Positions 43,865 through 53,062 are shown, counted from the stretch's first letter. The stretch is DNA of 64,000 bases from Bacteroidota bacterium (GCA_016868895.1 VGFK01000001.1:335006-399005); one strand, 5' to 3'. Notes: generated by a model not told the origin, from the sequence alone. Numbers and translations are program-made.

Positions 43865-44641
43865 TTAGTCGAGGTAAACGGTGAGCCCATCGTAGGCCAG
43901 ATGAATTCCCTCGGGCAATTCCCGACTGACTTCAGCATGAAAGCCCAGCTGGTGACTGATGTGGGTAAAATAGGTCTGCCCGGCACCAACCTGTTGTGCA
44001 ACGGCTATGGCCTCCTCCAATGTAAAATGGGAAAGGTGCTTCTGTTTGCGAAGGGCATTGAGGACTAAAATTTTTGATCCCATGATTTTACGGAGTTCCT
44101 GATCATCGATGTGGTTGGCATCGGTGATGTAGGTGAAATCTCCGATCCTGAATCCCGTGACATGCATGTGCAGGTGCTTGACGCGTATAGGAATAAAATG
44201 TAGATCCCCAACCATGAACGGCTGATCATCGATTGGATGCAAATCTAGTTCCGGCACTCCAGGATATTTGGTATCTGCAAATGCATAATAAAAATCGCGT
44301 TGAAGTGCGGCTGCTGTTTCGGCATTGGCATACAAGGGCATGGAAGCGTTATGGCTGAAGTTGAATCCTTTTACGTCATCCAGGCCTGCGATATGATCCT
44401 TGTGTGAATGGGTGAACACCACTGCGTCGAGTTTCTCCACCCTGGAACGAAGCATCTGATAACGGAAATCGGGTGTGGTATCGATGACGACCGTTGTCTG
44501 TTCAGACCGGATCAATACACTGCTGCGCAACCGTTTGTCGTGACGATCAGTGGAAGCACAAACGGAACATCTGCAGGCCACCATGGGAACGCCGCTGCTC
44601 GTGCCTGTTCCTAAAAACTCAATGGAGAGCGAGCTCTTCAT
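43865..44641 (-). CDS. MBL-fold metallohydrolase (PhnP-like)
   Basis: A 258-residue metallo-beta-lactamase-fold phosphodiesterase. The metal-binding motif H-S-H-K-D-H is at His78, His80, Asp82, His83. An N-terminal Cys cluster (C23, C25, C28) near VACRCSVC resembles the structural zinc site of PhnP/PqqB-type enzymes, whose substrates include cyclic phosphates. The start at 44641 (MKSSLSIEF) is preferred over an upstream ATG at 44659; either overlaps the preceding small gene, by 23 or 41 nt. No phosphonate-degradation gene is nearby, so the substrate is open. Confidence 0.85.
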   Translation of the reverse strand: MKSSLSIEFLGTGTSSGVPMVACRCSVCASTDRHDKRLRSSVLIRSEQTTVVIDTTPDFRYQMLRSRVEKLDAVVFTHSHKDHIAGLDDVKGFNFSHNASMPLYANAETAAALQRDFYYAFADTKYPGVPELDLHPIDDQPFMVGDLHFIPIRVKHLHMHVTGFRIGDFTYITDANHIDDQELRKIMGSKILVLNALRKQKHLSHFTLEEAIAVAQQVGAGQTYFTHISHQLGFHAEVSRELPEGIHLAYDGLTVYLD

Positions 44642-44882
44642 ACAATTTCCTGCTGTCAATGCTGATCTGATCTGAAATGATGTGCAGGTTGGGAATGAGA
44701 TCCAGCAGGGTATTGATGCGCCCTTCTGTTTGAAGGAATTTGTTCAGTACAACCACTTTTTTGGATTCCAATATGCAGTATCCGCTTTGAAAGGTTCCCC
44801 TTTCGTAGCGAAGAATATATCCGGCTTCTGTAACGAGTTTTTCCAGTTTTTCTAAGGTGGCAGGGGTAAACTTCAACTTCAT
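44619..44882 (-). CDS. Conserved small protein between porX and the MBL hydrolase
   Basis: An 87-residue soluble protein (MKLKFTPATLEKLEKLVTE start) with mixed helix and strand, including GYILRYERGTFQSGYCILES. I recognise no named domain. An AGAGGA stretch precedes the ATG at 44882; a GTG start at 44897 would overlap the porX stop codon by 4 nt. Its end overlaps the MBL gene by 23 nt. The porX-small protein-MBL order with overlaps implies one transcript and possibly a shared role. Function unknown. Confidence 0.7.
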   Translation of the reverse strand: MKLKFTPATLEKLEKLVTEAGYILRYERGTFQSGYCILESKKVVVLNKFLQTEGRINTLLDLIPNLHIISDQISIDSRKLYEELALH

Positions 44883-44893
44883 CGATCCTCTTT

Positions 44894-46462
44894 TCACAAA
44901 TGTACTGATTTGCCGGTCATTCGTAAGACCGGCACGATCATTTCCTGCATGGAAATTCCACCGTGTTGAAAAGTATGTTTATACAGCGAAGCATAGTGGT
45001 TAAAATTATTGGGATAGCAGATGAAATCTTCGTTTCCTGCAAAAACGTAGGCAGCATTTACACCGTAATGGGGCAATCCAATCTGTTCAGGTTGTTTTGC
45101 AGCGAACACTTCACGGGCTTCAAAACTCAGGTTCTTTCCATTTTTATAGCGGAGGTTGGCTGTCGACTGCCGATCTGCAGTAACCCGAATGGGATGCTTC
45201 ACCTGAATGCTTCCATGATCAGTGGTGATGACGAGCGTGCATTTCCGATCGGCTAATTTTTTTAACGCAGCAAAGAGCGGTGAATGGGTGAACCAGGTTT
45301 GTGTGAGGCTTCTGTACGAACGCGCATCCGCAGCAAGTTCTTTCAGAACATCAATTTCATTGCGGGCATGGCTGATGGTATCTACAAAATTATATACCAC
45401 CACCGATAGGTCGTGATCCAGCAATTCCAGTGCATGGTCGGCTAGACGCAAGGCTTCCGCATGATCGGTAATTTTTTTGTACACGCAACTCAATGAGGCA
45501 TGTCCCAATCGTTTCAGCTGCTGACGCAGGAAAAATTCTTCGTGCTGATTTTTCCCTTGCTCTTCATCGTCTCTCACCCAATGTTCTGGAAACTGTTGCT
45601 GAATGCGGGAAGGAAGCAATCCTGCAAACAAAGCATTTCTACAATAGTGTGTTGCGGTGGGCAGGATCGAAAAATAGGCAGATTCTTCCAGTGTTCGGAA
45701 ATGCTGATTCAGCAGGGGTTCGATCATTTTGAGTTGGTCGTACCGTAAATTGTCCACCACGATCCACACCAATTTTTCACCCGGAACCAAGTGGGGGAGA
45801 ATTTTTTTCTCAACGAATTGGTGGCTCATTACAGGTGCCTGTTCATCCGGAAACTGAATCCAGGATGCATACCTTCTGCTCACGTATTTGAAGAACAGTG
45901 CGTTGGCCTCGCGCAATTGAGCGGCGAGGATATCCAGCATTTCATGGCTATCGCCTTGTGCCATGGCCAGTTCCCAATACATAAGCTGGTTGTAAACGTG
46001 GATCCAGGTGTGCGGCAACACCTCTCCTTCGAGATCGTGCAGGAGTGTCCGGAATTGCTGTTGATATGCTGCAGTGGTGCGTTCTGAAACGAGTCGCTTG
46101 TTGTCTAGAATTTTTTTCAGCGACAACAATACTTGTTGAGGATGGACCGGCTTAATGAGGTAATCCGAGATCTGTGAACCGATGGCTTCTTCCATCAGGC
46201 TTTCGGTTTCGTTTTTGGTCACCAAAATAACCGGCAGCTGTGCATTGAGTTGCTTGATGCGGGAAAGCGTTTCGAGTCCACCCATTCCCGGCATGGATTC
46301 ATCAATGCAGACGATGTCTACCGTATCTTTTCCCAGGTAATCCAGGGCATCCCACCCATTGGTGAAGGTCACCAGCTCATACCCTTTTAGTTCAAGGAAA
46401 CGACGGTGTGCTTCGAGGCTTTCCATCTCATCGTCTACCCACATCACTTTGGCAACAGTCAT
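44894..46462 (-). CDS. porX: PorX: response regulator with PglZ domain, T9SS regulator
   Basis: A 522-residue two-domain regulator. The N-terminal receiver (about 4-120) has the acidic pair Asp10-Asp11, the phospho-acceptor Asp54, Thr82 and Lys104, all canonical. The C-terminal PglZ/alkaline-phosphatase-superfamily domain (about 210-520) has WIVVDNLRYD, a PTATHYCRNALFAG stretch, TTDHGS and a terminal FQHGGIS, so metal-dependent phosphodiesterase activity is expected. PorX is known in Bacteroidota to control type IX secretion with the kinase PorY and sigma factor SigP. Neither porY nor T9SS structural genes are in the window. The divergent HD gene lies 103 nt away. Confidence 0.93.
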   Translation of the reverse strand: MTVAKVMWVDDEMESLEAHRRFLELKGYELVTFTNGWDALDYLGKDTVDIVCIDESMPGMGGLETLSRIKQLNAQLPVILVTKNETESLMEEAIGSQISDYLIKPVHPQQVLLSLKKILDNKRLVSERTTAAYQQQFRTLLHDLEGEVLPHTWIHVYNQLMYWELAMAQGDSHEMLDILAAQLREANALFFKYVSRRYASWIQFPDEQAPVMSHQFVEKKILPHLVPGEKLVWIVVDNLRYDQLKMIEPLLNQHFRTLEESAYFSILPTATHYCRNALFAGLLPSRIQQQFPEHWVRDDEEQGKNQHEEFFLRQQLKRLGHASLSCVYKKITDHAEALRLADHALELLDHDLSVVVYNFVDTISHARNEIDVLKELAADARSYRSLTQTWFTHSPLFAALKKLADRKCTLVITTDHGSIQVKHPIRVTADRQSTANLRYKNGKNLSFEAREVFAAKQPEQIGLPHYGVNAAYVFAGNEDFICYPNNFNHYASLYKHTFQHGGISMQEMIVPVLRMTGKSVHL

Positions 46463-46523
46463 TGCAAAAAATTTTTTTGTTGAATGCTCGACAATAAAGT
46501 TACTGAATCCCTCTGCTGCTTCC

Positions 46524-46531
46524 TACCTTTG
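46524..46531 (+). promoter_or_regulatory. -7 promoter element of the HD-domain gene
   Basis: TACCTTTG matches TAnnTTTG exactly and ends 34 nt before the ATG at 46566. It lies in the gap divergent to porX. Confidence 0.6.
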
Positions 46532-46565
46532 TTGACCCAACCGTTCATTTTAACATACCATCCGA

Positions 46566-47780
46566 ATGGCAGTTCGAAAGATCATCAACGACCCGGTTCA
46601 CGGTTTCATCACCATCAACGACCCGTTGATTTATCAGATCATTTCCCATCCCTGGTTTCAGCGCTTGCGCAGAATCAATCAGATGGCCATGTCGTACCTG
46701 GTGTATCCCGGAGCGGTGCATTCGCGACTGCACCATGCATTGGGCGCATATCACCTGATGCACAATGCGCTCTATGAGTTGAAACAAAAAGGTGTTGTCA
46801 TTTCTGCCGAAGAAGAGCAAGCCGCAAAAATTGCTATACTCCTGCACGACGTTGGACACGGACCTTTTTCGCATGCCCTGGAATCCCTGTTGGTTAAAAA
46901 TTTTGGACACGAGGCACTATCCCTGTTGATCATGCAGGAACTCGACAAGGAACTGGGGGGAAAGCTTAACATGGCCATTGAAATATTTCGCAACACCTAT
47001 CCCAAGCGGTTTTTGCATCAGTTGATCAGCGGACAGCTGGATGTGGACCGGATGGATTACCTCACGCGCGACAGTTTTTTCTCAGGTGTGATTGAAGGCA
47101 TGATTGGATGCGACAGGATATTGAAGATGCTGACGGTACACGAAGGTGAGTTGATGGTTGAGGAAAAAGGCATCTATACCATAGAAGAGTTCCTTGTTTC
47201 GCGACGCTTGATGTACTGGCAAGTCTATCAGCACAAAACCGTACTCAGTGCAGAAATGACCTTGGTAAAAATATTGGAACGAGCAGTTCACCTGCACCGA
47301 AGGGGCGATGCGTCCATAGCGGATCAGGAGCCGATCAGTCGCTTGCTCTTTCACCCCATCACCCAACCGGACCGGAGTCACCTGGACATATTTTGTTCGC
47401 TGGACGACAGTGATGTGATTTCCCTGATCAAACGCTGGAAGCACCACCACGACAAAGTCCTTTCCGTGTTGTGCAATGCGTTACTCGATCGCAGGCTCTT
47501 GAAGCTTCGCCTTCAGAACGAACCCATCGCCTTGGAAGAAGTCCTGGAAAAACGTGCAGTGCTTGCACAGTATGCAGGCATCACGCAAGAAGATGCCGCT
47601 TATCTTGTATTCACAGGGGGTGCCGAAAACAGTCTGTACAACCCGCACAACGAACGGATTCATATTCTGTTCAAGGGAGGAAAAGTGCGCGATATTTCGC
47701 AAGTTGATTCGCCGCTCATCCATCAAAACCTCTCCGTTCCAGTCAAAAAATTCTACATTTGTTTTCACCAAGTTCCCTGA
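46566..47780 (+). CDS. HD-domain phosphohydrolase (YdhJ/dNTPase-like)
   Basis: A 404-residue HD-superfamily hydrolase. Landmarks are DPVHGFI (10-16), the metal ligands His56 (SRLHHALG), His94-Asp95 (LLHDVGHGPFSH) and a later Asp in VDRMDYLTRD near 160. The order matches SAMHD1/dGTPase-type enzymes and YdhJ, which cut phosphate esters of nucleotides; actual substrate unknown. The lpxD gene begins directly at its end and has a -7 element inside this gene's last 30 bases. It precedes the lipid A genes in a conserved Bacteroidota arrangement. Confidence 0.85.
   Translation: MAVRKIINDPVHGFITINDPLIYQIISHPWFQRLRRINQMAMSYLVYPGAVHSRLHHALGAYHLMHNALYELKQKGVVISAEEEQAAKIAILLHDVGHGPFSHALESLLVKNFGHEALSLLIMQELDKELGGKLNMAIEIFRNTYPKRFLHQLISGQLDVDRMDYLTRDSFFSGVIEGMIGCDRILKMLTVHEGELMVEEKGIYTIEEFLVSRRLMYWQVYQHKTVLSAEMTLVKILERAVHLHRRGDASIADQEPISRLLFHPITQPDRSHLDIFCSLDDSDVISLIKRWKHHHDKVLSVLCNALLDRRLLKLRLQNEPIALEEVLEKRAVLAQYAGITQEDAAYLVFTGGAENSLYNPHNERIHILFKGGKVRDISQVDSPLIHQNLSVPVKKFYICFHQVP
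47754..47761 (+). promoter_or_regulatory. -7 promoter element of lpxD inside the HD gene
   Basis: TACATTTG matches TAnnTTTG exactly, ends 19 nt before the lpxD ATG, and lies within the last codons of the upstream gene. Confidence 0.6.
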
Positions 47781-48842
47781 ATGCAATTTTCCGCTGAACA
47801 GATTGCGCAACTCATCGCAGGCTCAATAGAAGGAGACCCTTCCGTTAAGGTCAGCAATTTTGCAAAGATTGAAGAAGCGGGTCCTGACGACCTTGTTTTT
47901 TTGGCCAATCCCAAGTACGAAGAATACCTCTACTCTACCCGTGCGGGCATCGTGATCATCAACGAACAGCAAGAACTCAGACAAGCAGTGTCCTCCACCC
48001 TGATTCGGGTCAAAGAAGCGTACAGTTCCTTTGCCACCCTGATGCAGTATTACCAGCAATTGCAGCACACGCAGCTCAACGGGATTGAAGAGCCCGTATT
48101 CATACATCCCAGCGCACAGATTGGCAAGAACGTCTACATCGGTGCATTTGCATACATCGGTGAGCAGGCCATCATTGGAGATGATACCAAAATATATTCC
48201 CATGTTTTTGTCGGCAAGCAAGCCTCTATCGGAAAGGGCACAACCCTGCATTCGGGTGTAAAGATTTACCACGATTGCAAAGTGGGCAATCAGGTGACCA
48301 TACATGCCGGCACTATATTGGGCAGTGACGGGTTTGGTTTTGCACCACAGGCAGATGGAACCTATACCAAGGTTCCACAGCTCGGCAATGTGGTGATAGA
48401 GGATCACGTAGAAATCGGGGCCAATACGTGCATTGACCGGGCAACCATGGGATCGACCATCATCCGGAGCGGAACTAAATTGGACAACCTGTTGCAGATT
48501 GCCCACAATGTGGAAGTTGGCGGCCACAGTGTGATCGCAGCGCAAACCGGAATCAGTGGAAGCACCAAAATCGGGAATAACGTGATGATTGGAGGACAGG
48601 TAGGAATTGTGGGTCACATTGCCATTGCAGATGGCACACGCATCAATGCACAAAGCGGCGTCAGCAAATCCATCACGGAGCCCCAAACTGCCGTGACCGG
48701 CTCCCCTGCTTTTGAGTATGGAGCCTCCATGCGCGCTCAGGCATCCTATCGAAAACTGCCCGATTTGGAAAAACGGATCAAAGAATTGGAGTCCCAATTG
48801 CAAACCCTGATCAAAGCGCGCGCCTCTCAGCAGCACGGATAA
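47781..48842 (+). CDS. lpxD: UDP-3-O-acylglucosamine N-acyltransferase LpxD
   Basis: A 353-residue trimeric left-handed beta-helix enzyme adding the N-linked acyl chain in lipid A synthesis. The N-terminal uridine-binding domain covers 1-100, hexapeptide repeats run from about 105 to 320 and a C-terminal coiled coil (LEKRIKELESQLQTL) follows. The catalytic His is His242 in QIAHNVEVGGH. It begins directly after the HD gene and is the first of the three lipid A genes. Confidence 0.95.
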   Translation: MQFSAEQIAQLIAGSIEGDPSVKVSNFAKIEEAGPDDLVFLANPKYEEYLYSTRAGIVIINEQQELRQAVSSTLIRVKEAYSSFATLMQYYQQLQHTQLNGIEEPVFIHPSAQIGKNVYIGAFAYIGEQAIIGDDTKIYSHVFVGKQASIGKGTTLHSGVKIYHDCKVGNQVTIHAGTILGSDGFGFAPQADGTYTKVPQLGNVVIEDHVEIGANTCIDRATMGSTIIRSGTKLDNLLQIAHNVEVGGHSVIAAQTGISGSTKIGNNVMIGGQVGIVGHIAIADGTRINAQSGVSKSITEPQTAVTGSPAFEYGASMRAQASYRKLPDLEKRIKELESQLQTLIKARASQQHG

Positions 48843-48889
48843 TTGATTATCAACACCTTAGATCCAATCTCGGTGTTCGCAAAATGAAC

Positions 48890-48897
48890 TATCTTTG
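48890..48897 (+). promoter_or_regulatory. -7 promoter element of lpxC/fabZ
   Basis: TATCTTTG matches TAnnTTTG exactly and ends 19 nt before the ATG at 48917. It excludes the upstream in-frame ATG at 48884 as start for transcripts made here. Confidence 0.65.
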
Positions 48898-48916
48898 CAC
48901 TCAATTTGCATACAGT

Positions 48917-50335
48917 ATGCAAGCACATTCATTTAACCCCGACAAGCAGCACACCATCACCAGTCCCGCCAGCATTTCCGGCACTGGATTGCACACCGGG
49001 ATTTTGGTGGACATGGTCATTACTCCTGCCAATCCCGGCTTTGGCATTCAATTCAAGCGAGTTGATCTCCCGGACCAGCCAGTATTGAAGGCTGATTGCG
49101 ATTTAGTCACGGACACCTCCAGGGGAACAACACTGGAAGAAAAAGGTGTCAAGGTGAGTACAGTTGAACACATTTTGGCAGCATTGGTGGGTATGGGTGT
49201 CGACAATTGCCTGATCGAATTGAACGGTCCGGAGATACCTATCATAGATGGCAGTTCCCAACCCTTCATTGACCTGATTGAAAAAGCAGGTGTGGAAGAG
49301 CAGGAAGCTGCAAAGCATTGGTACACCATCGATACCAATATTTCGTACTATGATGAAGGCAAGCGGGTAGAAATGGTAGCCATGCCGGCTGTGGAATACA
49401 AGGTCACGACCTTGATTGATTTCAATAGTCCCGTACTCGGTACCCAACACGCAGGGTTGAAAAAAATATCCGACTTCAAAGAGGAGATCGCTCCGTGTCG
49501 CACCTTCTGTTTTTTACATGAGCTGGAAGCATTACTGGCCAACAACCTGATCAAAGGAGGCGACATCAGCAATGCCATTGTTGTCGTTGATAAGCCGGTA
49601 AGCAAAGAGGAGATGACCCGACTGGCGGGCATTTTCAAAAAAGATAAAATCAAAGTAAAAAGCGAAGGCTACCTCAACAACCTCGAACTGCGTTTCCCGA
49701 ACGAACCGGCTCGCCATAAACTCTTAGACGTAGTCGGCGACTTGGCCTTGATTGGGTACCCCATCAAAGCACACATCATTGCCAACCGGCCGGGACATCA
49801 TTCCAATGTGGAGTTTGCCAAACTGATCAAGCAATACATCAAGAAAAACAGGCACGTCAAAAACGTTCCGGTTTATGATCCGAATCAGGCACCGGTGTAT
49901 ACTACGCAGCAAATTGAAAAAAAATTACCCCACCGCTATCCATTTTTATTGGTGGATAAAATCATTGAATTATCCGACACGCATATCGTGGGCATTAAGA
50001 ATGTCACCTTCAATGAACCTTTTTTTGCAGGTCATTTTCCGGGCAACCCTGTGATGCCTGGAGTATTGCAGGTAGAAGCACTTGCACAAACAGGTGGAAT
50101 ACTGGCGATCAACAGCCTTCCACCCGGCAATTACGATACCTACTTTGTGAAAATTGACAACTGTAAATTCAAACACAAAGTCATTCCAGGTGATACCCTG
50201 ATCATGAAGCTTGAGCTCACCGGTCCCATCCGTAGAGGCCTCTGTGAAATGATCGGCACCGTGTATGTCGGCAATAAAATTGCAACGGAAACGATGCTCA
50301 TGGCCCAGCTGGTCAAACGCGAAGGCACTGAATAA
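48917..50335 (+). CDS. lpxC/fabZ: LpxC-FabZ fusion: lipid A deacetylase and 3-hydroxyacyl-ACP dehydratase
   Basis: A 472-residue bifunctional protein typical of Bacteroidota. The LpxC half (about 1-310) has the zinc ligand His85 in TVEHILAAL and a second zinc pair in HKLLDVVGDLALIG near 278. It removes acetate from UDP-3-O-acyl-GlcNAc, the committed step of lipid A synthesis. The FabZ half (about 325-472) has LPHRYPFLLVDK and catalytic His373 and Glu387 in the hot-dog fold. The fusion links lipid A and fatty-acid synthesis. Start 48917 is chosen because the -7 element lies just upstream. Confidence 0.96.
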   Translation: MQAHSFNPDKQHTITSPASISGTGLHTGILVDMVITPANPGFGIQFKRVDLPDQPVLKADCDLVTDTSRGTTLEEKGVKVSTVEHILAALVGMGVDNCLIELNGPEIPIIDGSSQPFIDLIEKAGVEEQEAAKHWYTIDTNISYYDEGKRVEMVAMPAVEYKVTTLIDFNSPVLGTQHAGLKKISDFKEEIAPCRTFCFLHELEALLANNLIKGGDISNAIVVVDKPVSKEEMTRLAGIFKKDKIKVKSEGYLNNLELRFPNEPARHKLLDVVGDLALIGYPIKAHIIANRPGHHSNVEFAKLIKQYIKKNRHVKNVPVYDPNQAPVYTTQQIEKKLPHRYPFLLVDKIIELSDTHIVGIKNVTFNEPFFAGHFPGNPVMPGVLQVEALAQTGGILAINSLPPGNYDTYFVKIDNCKFKHKVIPGDTLIMKLELTGPIRRGLCEMIGTVYVGNKIATETMLMAQLVKREGTE

Positions 50336-50344
50336 AAAAAAGGA

Positions 50345-51151
50345 ATGATCCATCCCCATACCTACATCCATCACAATGCCAAGATCGCGACCAACGTCAA
50401 GATCGACCCCTTTTCCGTGATCCACCAAAACGTGGAAATCGGTGAAGGAACCTGGATTGGGAGCAACGTCACCATCATGGACGGTGCGCGCATCGGAAAG
50501 AACTGCCGAATTTTTCCCGGAGCCGTCATTGCAGCGGTTCCGCAGGATTTAAAATTTGATGGTGAACTGACAACAGTGGAGATTGGCGACAATACCACCA
50601 TCCGTGAATTCGTGACCATTCACAGAGGAACAAAGGACCGATGGAAAACAGTGGTGGGGAAAAACTGCCTGGTCATGGCCTACAGCCATATTGCACACGA
50701 CTGCATCATTGGCGACCATTGCATCATGAGCAACAACACACAGCTCGCAGGACACGTCGTGCTGGGCAATTACGCCATCCTTGCCGGGATGACGGCCGTA
50801 CACCAATTTGTCAACATCGGTCAGCATGTTTTTGTAGCAGGAGGCTCCCTGGTGAGAAAAGATATACCACCCTATATCAAAGCCGGAAGAACACCACTTT
50901 CGTATGCAGGGGTGAATTCGGTGGGACTCAAACGCAAGGGATTCAACGTTCAAAAAATCAATGAAATTCTCGATATCTATCGCCATATCTACAACAAGGG
51001 CATGAACACCTCTCAGGCACTTGAATTCATCGAAGAAGAATTTCCGGTAACCGATGAACGCGATGAAATCATCACCTTTATTCGCGAAAGCGCAAGAGGC
51101 ATCATCAAACGTTATTCGAAAAATTCCAGCGATGAAGATTTTGGTGAATAA
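50345..51151 (+). CDS. lpxA: UDP-N-acetylglucosamine acyltransferase LpxA
   Basis: A 268-residue beta-helix acyltransferase for the first step of lipid A synthesis. Hexapeptide repeats run to about residue 185, the catalytic His118 lies in YSHIAHDC, and the C-terminal helical bundle (NEILDIYRHIY) is present. It starts 9 nt after lpxC/fabZ. The next gene starts inside its final codons (20-nt overlap). Confidence 0.95.
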   Translation: MIHPHTYIHHNAKIATNVKIDPFSVIHQNVEIGEGTWIGSNVTIMDGARIGKNCRIFPGAVIAAVPQDLKFDGELTTVEIGDNTTIREFVTIHRGTKDRWKTVVGKNCLVMAYSHIAHDCIIGDHCIMSNNTQLAGHVVLGNYAILAGMTAVHQFVNIGQHVFVAGGSLVRKDIPPYIKAGRTPLSYAGVNSVGLKRKGFNVQKINEILDIYRHIYNKGMNTSQALEFIEEEFPVTDERDEIITFIRESARGIIKRYSKNSSDEDFGE

Positions 51152-51749
51152 TGCCGGAAAACGATTCAACCGCGATTGGATCTTTCGCAACCTGCAACTC
51201 GAATTCAGCGCTCCTCATCACTATGCGATCACCGGACACAATGGATCCGGAAAATCAACTTTTCTTCAATGCATTGCTGGTTCTCTTCACCTCAATGAGG
51301 GCAACATTGAACTGGAAACCGCTGAGGGCCGGATTGAAAAAGAATCGGCATACCGGTTGCTTTCGCTTGCCGCTCCGTACCTGGAACTCATCGAAGAAAT
51401 GACCGCGACAGAATTCCTGGATTACCATGCCTCATTCAAGCCTTTTCTGCCCAATTGGGATGCTGAAAAGATTTTGGAATACATCGGACTGAAAAAAGCA
51501 GCCCACAAACAAATCCGCTACTATTCCAGCGGTATGAAACAACGGGTGAAATTAGCCCAGGCCTTTTTCTCAGACACCCCCCTGCTGCTGCTGGACGAGC
51601 CCTGCTCCAACCTCGATCAAATGGGATTTGACCTCTATAAGGGCATGATCAGCGGACTCTGTGCCAACCGACTGGTCATCATTTGCAGCAATGACCCCGT
51701 AGAATACGAAAGTTGCTCCACAACGATCTCCATGAGTGTTCAAAATTGA
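51132..51749 (+). CDS. Orphan ABC transporter ATP-binding protein
   Basis: A 205-residue ATPase with Walker A GHNGSGKST near 37, an unusual signature YYSSGMKQR in place of LSGGQ near 128, and Walker B LLLLDEPCSNLD near 148. It resembles CcmA-like subunits. There is no permease gene beside it, so its partner is encoded elsewhere. Start at 51132 (MKILVNNAG) overlaps lpxA by 20 nt; an earlier in-frame ATG at 51054 would overlap by about 100 nt and adds a poorly conserved extension. Position after lpxA suggests envelope-related transport. Confidence 0.8.
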   Translation: MKILVNNAGKRFNRDWIFRNLQLEFSAPHHYAITGHNGSGKSTFLQCIAGSLHLNEGNIELETAEGRIEKESAYRLLSLAAPYLELIEEMTATEFLDYHASFKPFLPNWDAEKILEYIGLKKAAHKQIRYYSSGMKQRVKLAQAFFSDTPLLLLDEPCSNLDQMGFDLYKGMISGLCANRLVIICSNDPVEYESCSTTISMSVQN

Positions 51750-51761
51750 ACTAATTTCGCT

Positions 51762-51769
51762 CAAAATTT
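51762..51769 (+). promoter_or_regulatory. Near-consensus -7 element of glyA
   Basis: TAATTTCG differs from TAnnTTTG at one position and ends 6 nt before the glyA ATG. The identical variant is found upstream of rny. Confidence 0.45.
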
Positions 51770-51775
51770 ACGGGC

Positions 51776-53053
51776 ATGGCAGCTGCGTTGGTGTTCAATC
51801 TTCTGGACAAAGAACTGAAAAGACAACGGGAAGGAATCGAACTGATTGCTTCAGAAAACTTTACCTCCCTGGAGGTGATGAAAGCGATGGGATCCGTCGC
51901 AACCAACAAATATGCCGAAGGCTATCCGGGCAAACGTTATTATGGCGGATGCGAAGTGGTGGACGAAATAGAATCACTGGCCATCGATCGACTCAAACAA
52001 GTATTCAACGCCAGCTGGGTAAATGTGCAACCCCACAGCGGAGCACAAGCAAACACTGCAGTATTCCTTGCCTGCCTGAAACCGGGAGATGCCATTTTAG
52101 GATTGGACCTGAGCATGGGCGGACACCTCACGCATGGGAGTCCCGCTAACTTCAGCGGCAAAACCTATCGGGCATTTTTTTATGGAGTAGACAGGGAAAC
52201 CGGTCTGGTCAACTATGATCAACTGGAACAGATAGCCCGTACCGAAAAACCCAAAATGATCATCTGCGGTGCATCGGCGTATAGCCGCGATTGGGATTAT
52301 GTTCGCATTCGCGCAGTGGCCGATGAAATCGGAGCCCTGGTGCTTGCAGATATTGCGCATCCGGCGGGACTCATCGCGGCAGGTGTTCTCAATGATCCAT
52401 TCGATCACTGCCACATCGTTACGTCCACTACCCATAAAACATTGCGCGGTCCCCGCGGAGGTGTGATCATGATGCGCCACGATTTCGAGAACCCATTCGG
52501 GATCAAGGATCCTAAAGGCAATATCCGCTCCATGAGCGCCCTCCTGGATCTTGCAGTATTTCCCGGCATGCAGGGCGGTCCGCTGGAACACGTCATCGCC
52601 GCCAAGGCAGTAGCGTTCGGAGAAATTTTAGACCCTTCTTTCAAGGTCTATCAACAGGATGTTCAGCGCAACGCCCAAACCATGGCTGCTGCGTTTGTAG
52701 CAAAAGGCTATCACCTGATCAGCGGTGGCACGGAAAACCATTTGATGCTGATCGATCTTCGCAATAAGAACATTACCGGAAAGAAAGCACAGGAGACATT
52801 GGACAGCGCCCACATCACGCTCAACAAAAATGCAGTGCCGTTCGATGATAAAAGTCCATTCGTTACCTCCGGCATCCGCATCGGTGTACCAGCGATTACA
52901 ACAAGGGGACTGAAAGCCGAGCACATGAATACGGTAGTGGACATGATCGATACGGTACTGATGAACGCCGATAACGAACACACTATTTCATCTGTGCGCA
53001 ACGACGTAAAATCATTCATGCTCCAATTCCCGCTCTATCCGGAATTGGGTTAA
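51776..53053 (+). CDS. glyA: Serine hydroxymethyltransferase
   Basis: A 425-residue PLP enzyme interconverting serine and glycine while charging tetrahydrofolate with a one-carbon unit. The cofactor lysine is Lys221 in [14 protein letters not shown]. Other landmarks are [12 protein letters not shown] near 20 and [15 protein letters not shown] near 47. Complete and of normal length. It has a separate near-consensus promoter and is followed 9 nt later by the DUF4293 gene. Confidence 0.97.
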   Translation: MAAALVFNLLDKELKRQREGIELIASENFTSLEVMKAMGSVATNKYAEGYPGKRYYGGCEVVDEIESLAIDRLKQVFNASWVNVQPHSGAQANTAVFLACLKPGDAILGLDLSMGGHLTHGSPANFSGKTYRAFFYGVDRETGLVNYDQLEQIARTEKPKMIICGASAYSRDWDYVRIRAVADEIGALVLADIAHPAGLIAAGVLNDPFDHCHIVTSTTHKTLRGPRGGVIMMRHDFENPFGIKDPKGNIRSMSALLDLAVFPGMQGGPLEHVIAAKAVAFGEILDPSFKVYQQDVQRNAQTMAAAFVAKGYHLISGGTENHLMLIDLRNKNITGKKAQETLDSAHITLNKNAVPFDDKSPFVTSGIRIGVPAITTRGLKAEHMNTVVDMIDTVLMNADNEHTISSVRNDVKSFMLQFPLYPELG

Positions 53054-53062
53054 ATTCATGCC

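Noticed and set aside
47823-48836. A 337-codon open frame antisense to lpxD
   Set aside because: It mirrors the hexapeptide-repeat codon pattern of lpxD, has no recognisable domain, and lpxD is beyond doubt.
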